Source: Desulfuromonadaceae bacterium
Lineage (GTDB): Bacteria > Desulfobacterota > Desulfuromonadia > Geobacterales > Pseudopelobacteraceae
Assembly (NCBI GenBank): GCA_028686145.1
Contig: JAQUCQ010000046.1
Location: 1-13,927, forward strand
Length of the DNA: 13,927 bases
Reading direction: 5' to 3'
Positions within the stretch are counted from its first letter, which is position 1; every line of letters begins with the position of its first letter. Shown here in pieces: positions 1 through 5,924 of the stretch. The notes beneath the pieces are model-generated. The model was not told where the DNA came from. It saw nothing but the letters and a program-made list of their open reading frames with translations, and made no database searches. The position numbers and the translations under genes are program-made.

Positions 1-1
1 C

Positions 2-1024
2 GTTTCTAACGCGCTACAGTTACAAAAACTGAAAGTAGAAAATGCCGAGCTCAAACGCTCAGCTTCTATTGAATATGAACTTATCGGTGATTCTCCGGTA
101 ATTGTTGCAATGCGGGAAAAAATTAGGCGTGTAGCCTCAGTTTCAACATCTGTGCTGATAAGCGGGGAGAACGGTTCTGGGAAAGAAATGATCGCATGCT
201 CGATCCATTGCAATAGCCCACGACGGGAACGACCTTTTATTGTTGTACACTGTTCTGCAATTCCGGCTGAACTGATCGAAAGCGAGCTGTTCGGCCACGA
301 AAAAAGTGCCTTCATCGGTGCCACGTCACATAAAAAAGGCCGCTTTGATCAGGCTGATGGTGGTACGTTGCTCTTGGATGAAATAGGCGAATTACCACTT
401 AACACCCAATTAAAAGTTCTTCGCTTTATTCAAGACCAAAGTTTTGAACGGGTCGGAGGAATCCGTCGCCTTACCGCTGATATTCGAATAATCGCTTCTA
501 CTACACGATCTCTTGAACTGGATATGGTTTCTGGAAAGTTCAGCACTGATCTTTATTATCAATTGAGTACTATACCATTTCGAGCCCCATCATTGCGTGA
601 ACGACCGGAGGATATCGGGCCGCTTGTTCAGCATTTCGTTACTCATTTTTTTCGCCGGGAAGGTGGAGAAACAAAGGCTTTTCTACCGGGGGCGCTTGAT
701 AAGTTGCAGCGCTATTCGTGGCCTGGCAATCTGCGTGAATTGAAAAATGTGGTCGAACGTATACTGATTGTTGCTTCTGGGCGGGTTATTTCTGCTGAGG
801 ATATCCCTGAATTATCGGGAGAAATCTTAATCGGAGCAGGCCATGCTCCAGTGCATGCCCGATCGGCCCTCCGTGATGCCCGGGAAGATTTTGAACGGGA
901 ATTTATTATTCAGAAGCTCGAGGAGAACGACTGGAATATTTCCCGTACTGCCGAATTGATTGAACTGGAACGTAGCAATCTACATCGTAAAATTAAAAGT
1001 TATGGGATTGATGTTCGGAGATAA
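2..1024 (+). CDS. NtrX-like sigma-54-type AAA+ transcriptional regulator, 5'-truncated, with degenerate catalytic loops
   Basis: The reading frame is open from base 2, so the first internal ATG (110) is not the start and the N-terminus, probably a receiver domain, lies off the window. What is visible is a short helical linker, an AAA+ domain and a Fis-type helix-turn-helix (NISRTAELIE then RSNLHRKIKSYGI). Walker A (GENGSGKE, from base 164) and Walker B (LLLDEIGE) are present, as is LRERPEDI for sensor II. Numbering from the ATG at 110, the GAFTGA loop reads SAFIGA (S66-A71). The FRxDLYYRL arginine-finger stretch reads FSTDLYYQL (S145 and Q151 replace both Arg), and sensor I reads STTR instead of ATNR. 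The family normally hydrolyses ATP to remodel sigma-54 RNA polymerase. I infer that this member may no longer do so and may act as a DNA-binding repressor or conventional activator. The GEN Walker start and C-terminal sequence favour NtrX over NtrC. The family assignment is firm; the present-day function is uncertain. Confidence 0.9.
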   Translation, partial: VSNALQLQKLKVENAELKRSASIEYELIGDSPVIVAMREKIRRVASVSTSVLISGENGSGKEMIACSIHCNSPRRERPFIVVHCSAIPAELIESELFGHEKSAFIGATSHKKGRFDQADGGTLLLDEIGELPLNTQLKVLRFIQDQSFERVGGIRRLTADIRIIASTTRSLELDMVSGKFSTDLYYQLSTIPFRAPSLRERPEDIGPLVQHFVTHFFRREGGETKAFLPGALDKLQRYSWPGNLRELKNVVERILIVASGRVISAEDIPELSGEILIGAGHAPVHARSALRDAREDFEREFIIQKLEENDWNISRTAELIELERSNLHRKIKSYGIDVRR

Positions 1025-1048
1025 ATGTGACGTTGCTTGACGGGAGTG

Positions 1049-1070
1049 CGCGGGCTCAGGTAAGCCCGCG
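1049..1070. terminator. GC-rich hairpin at a convergent gene junction
   Basis: A perfect 8-bp stem (CGCGGGCT, 1049-1056, with AGCCCGCG, 1063-1070) encloses a 6-nt loop. It lies 24 nt after the stop of the plus-strand regulator. The TGA stop of the minus-strand membrane protein (1058-1056) falls at the loop and stem edge. On the plus strand only a loose T-rich stretch follows (ATTTCTGAAT), and there is no T tract on the minus side. It probably ends the plus-strand transcript or protects 3' ends, but it is not a textbook intrinsic terminator. Confidence 0.45.
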
Positions 1071-1286
1071 ATTTCTGAATAATCTCATCAAAAGAACTCC
1101 TATGATCGAGAGACACAGGCCTACGCAAAAAAACAAATAGCCAATTGCTCTCCCTTCTCCCCATCCCAAGAGATCTTTGTTTTTCATGAAAAAAATCAAG
1201 ACAAGTCCACCGAATGTACTTATGCCGCCAATTATGTATACTGCAAAGGCAATTATTGCCATGCCGATTCCCTGTTTTTTGGCCAT
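1056..1286 (-). CDS. Small membrane protein with two predicted transmembrane helices (hypothetical)
   Basis: This 76-residue protein is not one I can name. After a basic start (MAKKQG) it has a hydrophobic helix at about residues 6-34 (IIAFAVYIIGG ... LVLIFFM), a short charged segment (KNKDLLGWGEGR) and a second helix at about 49-70 (GYLFFCVGLCLSIIGVLL). It ends in a basic tail (RLFRNRGLT). The positive residues at both ends and the short loop fit a helical hairpin with both termini in the cytoplasm. The ATG has a good Shine-Dalgarno (GGAAGAGG) about 6 nt upstream, and the gene starts 20 nt after the trpC stop, so it is probably the last gene of the trpDC transcript. Nothing in the sequence links it to tryptophan, so the linkage may be incidental. 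That it is a real gene is supported by the RBS, spacing and coherent membrane pattern. Confidence 0.7.
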   Translation of the reverse strand: MAKKQGIGMAIIAFAVYIIGGISTFGGLVLIFFMKNKDLLGWGEGRAIGYLFFCVGLCLSIIGVLLMRLFRNRGLT

Positions 1287-1306
1287 TTGTTACCTCTTCC
1301 GGAGTA

Positions 1307-2113
1307 TCAGTTGTTTAGTAGTTCACGCAGTTTTGCACCAATGTTATTTTCCCTTATCATTGCTTCACCAATCAAAAAAGCTTTAGCTCCATCGGCCTGT
1401 AGCCGGGTGATATCATCGTTATTATTAATTCCGCTTTCAGCTACAAGCATGCGCTCTGACGGCATCATACGTGCCAGTCTCCCGGTGGTGTTCAGATCAG
1501 TAACAAACGTCCGCAAGTTTCGGTTGTTAACACCGATTAGAGTGCAGTCGGTCTGAAGTGCCATTTCCATCTCAGATTCATCATGTACCTCAAGCAGCAC
1601 ATCAAGGTGAATTTCTTTCGCGACACTGTAAAACTCACGTAATGTATTCAAATCAAGTATGGAGGCAATCAGTAGAATCGCGTCGGCACCGGCGGCGCGA
1701 GCCTCAAAATTCTGATATGGATCACAAATAAAATCTTTACTCAAAAGAGGCAGTGATACCATTTCACGAATCAGAGCCAAGTAGCGCAGATGCCCGAAAA
1801 AAAATTGTTCATCGGTCAAGACCGAGAGGCAGGTAGCTCCGTTATCCTGAAAGATTCCGGCTATTTCCAACGGGTCGAAATCTTCGCGGATGATTCCTTT
1901 GCTTGGAGACCCCTTTTTGACTTCGGCAATGATGGCAGTCCAATCTGAAGCCACCGCTTCACGTAGATGGCGTTCAAAGCCGCGGGGCACGTCTTCCAGG
2001 TCGCCTATGCGCGCTTTTAGCTCAGTAATCGAAATATTTACCTTGGCAGCGGCCACTTCTTCCCGCTTGTGGATAACGATTTTTCTTAGAATATCAGGTG
2101 TGCCTGTGGTCAT
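1307..2113 (-). CDS. trpC: Indole-3-glycerol phosphate synthase
   Basis: TrpC closes the indole ring: it converts 1-(2-carboxyphenylamino)-1-deoxyribulose 5-phosphate to indole-3-glycerol phosphate with loss of CO2 and water, in the cytoplasm. The sequence shows the classic TIM-barrel landmarks in order: AEVKKGSPSKG (catalytic Glu and Lys), LLSKDFI (general-acid Lys), LLEVHDE, GVNNRNL and AESGI. I chose the ATG at 2113 (268 aa), which gives the usual start MTTGTPDILRKIVIHKREEV and a GGAA about 9 nt upstream. An in-frame ATG at 2140 would add nine residues but has a poorly placed RBS. The gene is monofunctional; no TrpF domain is fused. It follows trpD after 79 nt, with no T-tract terminator between them, so trpD and trpC are probably co-transcribed. 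The usual partners trpE, trpG, trpF, trpB and trpA are not adjacent here. Confidence 0.96.
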   Translation of the reverse strand: MTTGTPDILRKIVIHKREEVAAAKVNISITELKARIGDLEDVPRGFERHLREAVASDWTAIIAEVKKGSPSKGIIREDFDPLEIAGIFQDNGATCLSVLTDEQFFFGHLRYLALIREMVSLPLLSKDFICDPYQNFEARAAGADAILLIASILDLNTLREFYSVAKEIHLDVLLEVHDESEMEMALQTDCTLIGVNNRNLRTFVTDLNTTGRLARMMPSERMLVAESGINNNDDITRLQADGAKAFLIGEAMIRENNIGAKLRELLNN

Positions 2114-2192
2114 GAGAAAGTATTCCGTTCTAGTTTGCATAGCCTGTTGAAATTGTTGGTAAGATGGACAAATCCATCATCTGTAGCTAACA

Positions 2193-3242
2193 CTAGTTGG
2201 TTAGTGCCGCCAATTTTTCCATCTGTTGCAGGGCCCGCCCTGAATCAATAGCTTCCGCCGCCAGTATGATACCTTCCTTCGGTGTGGTTGCTTTTTCGGC
2301 AGCTACCAGGGCAAAGGCGGCGTTCAACAGAACGATATCTCTCCGAGGACTCTGTTCTCCGGCCAACACTGCTTTCACAATTGTGGCATTGGTGTCGGCA
2401 TTGCCCCCTTTGAGCGCTTCCATCGAGCAACGGGACAGGCCAAACTGTTCTGGGGTGACCGTTAATATTTTTATGCCCTCCGGAGTTACCTCGGCCAGCA
2501 ATGTTTCTCCGGTTAAAGTTATCTCATCCATGCCGTCTGATCCATATACGACGAAACCGTGGCGGCATCCCAGTTTGTGAAGTACTCCGGCCAATTTCTC
2601 CACTAGGTCGGCACGGTAGACCCCCATAACCTGACAATCAGCTCCGGCCGGATTGGTCAAAGGGCCGAGAATATTGAAGATAGTGCGGATGCCGATTTCG
2701 CGACGCGGTCCAATGGCATGTTTCATGGCACCGTGCAGGGCAGGGGCAAAAAGGAACCCGATGCCAATCTTGTCAATACAGCTTTCTACCAGCTCGGGCG
2801 TTATTTCCAGGTTAATGCCCAGCTTTTCCAATACATCTGCACTGCCACAGACAGAAGAAACCGAACGGTTGCCGTGTTTAGCAACCTTTACACCGCATGC
2901 AGAGACAACGAAGGAAACGGTAGTGGAAATATTGAAGGTGTTAGTGCCGTCGCCGCCGGTGCCAACCACATCCAGGATGGTTTCCCGATCAATGTTGATA
3001 TCATCCCGGTCAATATCAAGAACTCCTCTGCCGACTCGAATCGGTGTGGCGTGTTCGCGCATAACGCGTGCCGCGCCGGTGATCTCTTCGATGGTTTCTC
3101 CCTTCATGCGCAGGGCGGTGATAAAAGCCCCAATCTGTGCCGTGGTGCACTCACCGGACATAATCTGATTCATGACCTCGATCATCTCTTGTTCAGTCAG
3201 ATTTTCGCGTTCGACGACCTTGGCAATGGCTTTTTTTATCAC
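2193..3242 (-). CDS. trpD: Anthranilate phosphoribosyltransferase
   Basis: TrpD transfers the phosphoribosyl group of PRPP to anthranilate, the second committed step of tryptophan synthesis. The 349-residue product has the helical N-terminal domain (1-70) and the PRPP loop GTGGD at 94-98. It also has NIST at 104-107, KHGNR at 122-126, the anthranilate-site segment GPRREIGIRTIFN (about 178-190) and the Mg-binding Asp-Glu pair in GMDE (239-240). All key residues look intact and the length is normal. The start is GTG, supported by a strong GGAGG 7 nt upstream; no better ATG exists. A short acidic stretch just before the PRPP loop (DIDRDDINIDRE, about 76-87) resembles Geobacter TrpD as I remember it. 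The terminator ending 17 nt before the GTG means that transcription from upstream must read through it, or that a promoter lies within or after it. Confidence 0.97.
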   Translation of the reverse strand: MIKKAIAKVVERENLTEQEMIEVMNQIMSGECTTAQIGAFITALRMKGETIEEITGAARVMREHATPIRVGRGVLDIDRDDINIDRETILDVVGTGGDGTNTFNISTTVSFVVSACGVKVAKHGNRSVSSVCGSADVLEKLGINLEITPELVESCIDKIGIGFLFAPALHGAMKHAIGPRREIGIRTIFNILGPLTNPAGADCQVMGVYRADLVEKLAGVLHKLGCRHGFVVYGSDGMDEITLTGETLLAEVTPEGIKILTVTPEQFGLSRCSMEALKGGNADTNATIVKAVLAGEQSPRRDIVLLNAAFALVAAEKATTPKEGIILAAEAIDSGRALQQMEKLAALTN

Positions 3243-3259
3243 TTCCGTACCTCCATACG

Positions 3260-3285
3260 AAAAAAGGGGATGTTGCCATCCCCTT
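3260..3285 (-). terminator. Intrinsic terminator between the receiver-protein gene and trpD
   Basis: Read on the minus strand, a perfect 9-bp stem (AAGGGGATG / CATCCCCTT) closes on a GCAA tetraloop, and the transcript then continues as a run of six T in all, ending at 3260. It begins 27 nt after the TAG stop of the receiver-protein gene (3315-3313). It ends only 17 nt before the trpD GTG, so trpD's GGAGG follows almost at once. It should end transcripts from the upstream gene, or it could act as an attenuator for trpD. Confidence 0.85.
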
Positions 3286-3312
3286 ACGGCTGTTATGTAA
3301 TCTCAGGAGAAA

Positions 3313-4440
3313 CTATTCCCCTTTTTTAATCTTGTTGATTGCCTCACGGATCAGAACTTCGGCGAGGTCGGGTACTATTTCCCAGACTATTCGCTCGATG
3401 ACGTCTTTTGCAGCAATTGAAAGCGCAGCTTTTAATTGCTCCTCTGTTAGAGTTACAGAAGGGGATGACGTTTCTGGTGTCATTGAATCCGATTTTAACC
3501 CTAGTGTAGGATCTAATGTACGGGAGATGGAACTAAATTCGGAAGGTTCCGGAGCAGGAAGTGCTGAAAAAGACGGAGCTGGTGGAGTGGGGACTTCGTC
3601 CTCAAAAGCTATTTCGCCAGTTGTCGATTCCGGGACCGGGATTGATTGTTCAGCCAAAGTAGTTTGAAGCGGGCTTGAAATTCCCTCTTCTTCAAACTCA
3701 AACGTGTTTTCTTCAACCGGAATCCATTGTGAACCGGTGTGATTTGGTGGTGCAATATCAGCTGTTGAAGCCTGAATAATTTGCGCATCATTCTCTTCTG
3801 TGACAATTGCAAATACATCGGGCGCGGCCGTCGCTGTAGAGAAAGAAGTGTCGGTTGGAATCTCTGCCGAATTTATCGGCTGTTCCATCTCCGGTGTAAA
3901 GGCTCCCCAGATATCAGCCGGTGCGGCCTGCTGTAAAATGTCAGGTTGTTTAACAGAGGATGGGGGCGGGGTATCATCAAAGATAGGAACCATAACTTCA
4001 GGGGACTGTTCGTGAACTATTCCCGAGGCCGGTTCTGGTTGTGAAAACTGAGTAGACTGTGCTCGCGAGTTTCCAAGTTCCAGCAACTCTTTTACTTTGG
4101 TGATAATCTGCTGCGACTCAAACGGTTTGGAAATAAAATCATCTGCACCGCATTTTTTTGCTTTCTCCTCGTCAAATGGTTCAAATGACCCGGTCAGAAT
4201 CAAAATAGGTTTAGAAGCCAGCAACGGCGTCGAACGAATTTCTTCAGCTACTTCGTAACCGGTCATGCCAGGCATAAGGGCATCAATCAGCAAGATATCC
4301 GGATTTATTTCGCGTGCCTTATCGACAGCTGTTTTACCGTTATCAACAATCGTTAAGGAATATTCGTCCCCTCCGAAGATGATTCCGATTACTTTCTGAA
4401 TGGTGATACTGTCATCGGCGACCAGCACTTTAATGCTCAT
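3313..4440 (-). CDS. Receiver-domain protein with long Pro/Glu/Ser-rich linker and helical C-terminal tail
   Basis: The first ~115 residues are a CheY-like receiver domain: acidic pair D9-D10, phospho-acceptor D53 (LLIDALMPG), T83 and K105 (SKPF) are all in place, so it should be phosphorylatable. There is no DNA-binding or enzymatic output domain. Residues ~125-330 are low-complexity and rich in Pro, Glu, Ser, Thr and Ala, so probably disordered. The last ~45 residues (331-375) return to ordered sequence with helical pattern (DVIERIVWEIVPDLAEVLI, then a basic end). This receiver / Pro-Glu linker / short helical tail plan resembles RomR of Myxococcus, and the tail loosely resembles the PopZ C-terminus; both are similarities of plan, not proven homology. 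The start at 4440 is chosen for its AGGGAGGG Shine-Dalgarno and because it gives MSIKVLVADDS; an upstream in-frame start at 4470 would add ten residues. Its histidine kinase is not in view. Confidence 0.9.
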   Translation of the reverse strand: MSIKVLVADDSITIQKVIGIIFGGDEYSLTIVDNGKTAVDKAREINPDILLIDALMPGMTGYEVAEEIRSTPLLASKPILILTGSFEPFDEEKAKKCGADDFISKPFESQQIITKVKELLELGNSRAQSTQFSQPEPASGIVHEQSPEVMVPIFDDTPPPSSVKQPDILQQAAPADIWGAFTPEMEQPINSAEIPTDTSFSTATAAPDVFAIVTEENDAQIIQASTADIAPPNHTGSQWIPVEENTFEFEEEGISSPLQTTLAEQSIPVPESTTGEIAFEDEVPTPPAPSFSALPAPEPSEFSSISRTLDPTLGLKSDSMTPETSSPSVTLTEEQLKAALSIAAKDVIERIVWEIVPDLAEVLIREAINKIKKGE

Positions 4441-4488
4441 CGATCCCTCCCTTGCTGAATGGTTACGCAAGAATACTTGTATCGAAAA

Positions 4489-4517
4489 AAACTAACACAG
4501 GCGCTATATAGTGTCAA
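4489..4517 (-). promoter_or_regulatory. Candidate sigma-70 promoter for the receiver-protein gene
   Basis: On the minus strand a perfect TTGACA (4517-4512) is followed after 17 nt by TAGTTT (4494-4489), a fair -10 box (3 of 6). The predicted start point leaves a leader of roughly 40 nt before the ATG at 4440. The gap of 258 bp to argJ makes an independent promoter here likely. The spacer contains one copy of the ACAGGCGCT repeat. Confidence 0.5.
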
Positions 4518-4659
4518 GGTATTAGCGTTTCTAGGGATTTCGTGTCGTTAGTTGCATTGACAGCAATCCGCGAGGCTTGAAAAACGGAGACTGCCACGAT
4601 CTGTGGTACAAATACATGAAGCGAAAAATCCTAAAATGCACACTCAGTAGACAGGCGCT
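4497..4659. repeat. 9-bp direct repeat flanking a 145-bp gene-free segment (possible MITE or IS remnant)
   Basis: ACAGGCGCT occurs at 4497-4505 and again at 4651-4659 in the same orientation, inside the 258-bp gap between argJ and the receiver gene. The enclosed 145 bp encodes nothing recognisable. Its two ends share loose inverted similarity (AGTGT near the left end and, on the other strand, AGTGTG near the right end, each followed by a TAGG-ATTT-like stretch), but no clean terminal inverted repeat. A 9-nt duplicate in a gap this size can arise by chance about one time in ten, so this is only suggestive. Confidence 0.3.
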
Positions 4660-4698
4660 CTCGTATGGAAAATCTACCGGAGCATGTTTCGAACCATG

Positions 4699-5880
4699 TC
4701 AGGATCTATAGTCAGCGTTAATGCTAATATATTCGTGGGTTAGATCTGAAGTGTACACAGTGGCAGTTCCACTCCCAATTCCAAGGTCTATTGAAACGGT
4801 AAATTCTTTTTGTTTTAGAACCTCAGTACCTCGTGCTTCGGCATTTTCACCGGCAAAAATACCATTTTTGGCCATACAAACATCATCAAAATGCAGTGAT
4901 AGCAATGATTGATCAACCTCAGCTCCGGAATATCCGACAGCAGCAAATATGCGTCCCCAGTTGGCATCTTGACCAAAGAATGCTGTTTTGACCAAGCTGG
5001 AGTTGGCAATTGCCATAGCGGCCCGTTTTGCATCAAAATTATCTTTAGCGCCGTTAATCCGTATTTCAACAAATTTTGTTGCGCCTTCGCCATCTTTTAC
5101 GATCTGTTTTGCTAGTGAAAGTAAAACTTCATTCAAGATTATTGCAAAGGAGTTTCCTTCGGGTGATCCTGCGGTAATGGTTGGATTTCCTGACATTCCG
5201 TTCGCCATAATCAAGCACGTGTCATTGGTTGACATGTCGCCATCGACGGTGATGGCATTGAACGAACAGTCAACCGCGTTTCGAAATGTCTGCTGCAAAA
5301 ACTTTGGTTCAATGACTGCGTCGGTCATAATAAAAGCCAGCATGGTGGCCATATTCGGCATAATCATGCCGGCCCCCTTGGCAATACCCGCAACTGTGTA
5401 ACTGACTTCACCCGCCTGGCCGCTGCGTGCTTCCATTTTTGGAAACGTATCGGTGGTCATGATGGCTTGGGCGATGTCGTCAAGCGTACCGGAATTGAGA
5501 CCCTCAACAAGCTCAGGTATGGCATTCCGGATTTTTTCCATTGGCATCTGAACGCCAATTACCCCCGTTGAGCAAACCTGAACCGCAGTCGTATCAACGC
5601 CGAGGCTATTTGCAATCAGGCGCGTAGTTTCTCGGGCAACGATCATTCCCGGTTCACCGGTACAGGCGTTGGCGTTGCCGCTATTAACAATCAGTGCTTG
5701 GGCAAATCCACTTTCAATATGATCGCGTGATACCAGTACCGGGGCCGCTTTAACGGTGCTGGTGGTAAAAACAGCTACAGCAGTGGCGGGAACTTCGGAA
5801 AATATAAGCCCCAAGTCTTTTCGACCAGCTTTTTTTATACCTGCCTCAACAGTGGAAAATAAAAAACCCTGAATATTCAT
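4699..5880 (-). CDS. argJ: Bifunctional glutamate N-acetyltransferase / ornithine acetyltransferase
   Basis: ArgJ recycles the acetyl group in arginine synthesis: it moves acetyl from N-acetylornithine to glutamate and, in bifunctional members, also makes N-acetylglutamate from acetyl-CoA. The 393-residue protein has the full fold. The oxyanion-hole Thr-Gly lies in CSTGVIG (T105-G106). The self-cleavage site is in KGAGMIMPNMATML, with Thr179 as the nucleophile that splits the precursor into alpha and beta chains. The C-terminus (YISINADYRS) is typical. The ATG at 5880 has GGAGG 9 nt upstream. It starts 44 nt after the secA stop without an obvious terminator, so it is probably co-transcribed with secA, an arrangement I remember from Geobacter relatives. 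No other arginine genes are in view. Whether it is mono- or bifunctional cannot be read from sequence alone. Confidence 0.97.
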   Translation of the reverse strand: MNIQGFLFSTVEAGIKKAGRKDLGLIFSEVPATAVAVFTTSTVKAAPVLVSRDHIESGFAQALIVNSGNANACTGEPGMIVARETTRLIANSLGVDTTAVQVCSTGVIGVQMPMEKIRNAIPELVEGLNSGTLDDIAQAIMTTDTFPKMEARSGQAGEVSYTVAGIAKGAGMIMPNMATMLAFIMTDAVIEPKFLQQTFRNAVDCSFNAITVDGDMSTNDTCLIMANGMSGNPTITAGSPEGNSFAIILNEVLLSLAKQIVKDGEGATKFVEIRINGAKDNFDAKRAAMAIANSSLVKTAFFGQDANWGRIFAAVGYSGAEVDQSLLSLHFDDVCMAKNGIFAGENAEARGTEVLKQKEFTVSIDLGIGSGTATVYTSDLTHEYISINADYRS

Positions 5881-5924
5881 TATGATAAACCTCCAAATAG
5901 GGCAAGCTGTTTACCGGTGTTCCA

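Noticed and set aside
110..1024. ATG at 110 as the start of the AAA+ regulator
   Set aside because: The frame is open upstream to base 2 and encodes the family linker and the ELIGDSP segment that normally precedes the AAA+ domain, so the gene begins outside the window.
1177..1556. Plus-strand frames opposite the small membrane protein and trpC
   Set aside because: Hydrophobic-looking translations are mirror images of real minus-strand genes; no RBS or family features.
2163..2178. GATGGA-CAAA-TCCATC hairpin in the trpD-trpC gap
   Set aside because: The stem is only 6 bp, AT-containing, and lacks a T tract on the minus strand; not enough to call a terminator or regulatory element.
2718..3329. 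Long plus-strand open frame (203 codons) opposite trpD, and another at 2653-3168
   Set aside because: Both lie antisense to a clearly conserved trpD with all active-site motifs, have no convincing ribosome-binding site and no recognisable domain; they are by-products of trpD codon use.
4506..4650. Small RNA or riboswitch in the argJ-receiver gap
   Set aside because: Only a 4-6 bp hairpin (around 4593-4609) is visible, with no terminator on either strand and no known riboswitch core.
4683..4698. 16-bp near-palindrome (CATG ... CATG) just after the argJ stop
   Set aside because: It has one mismatched pair, no loop and no T tract, so it is not a terminator; without a second copy an operator call has no support.
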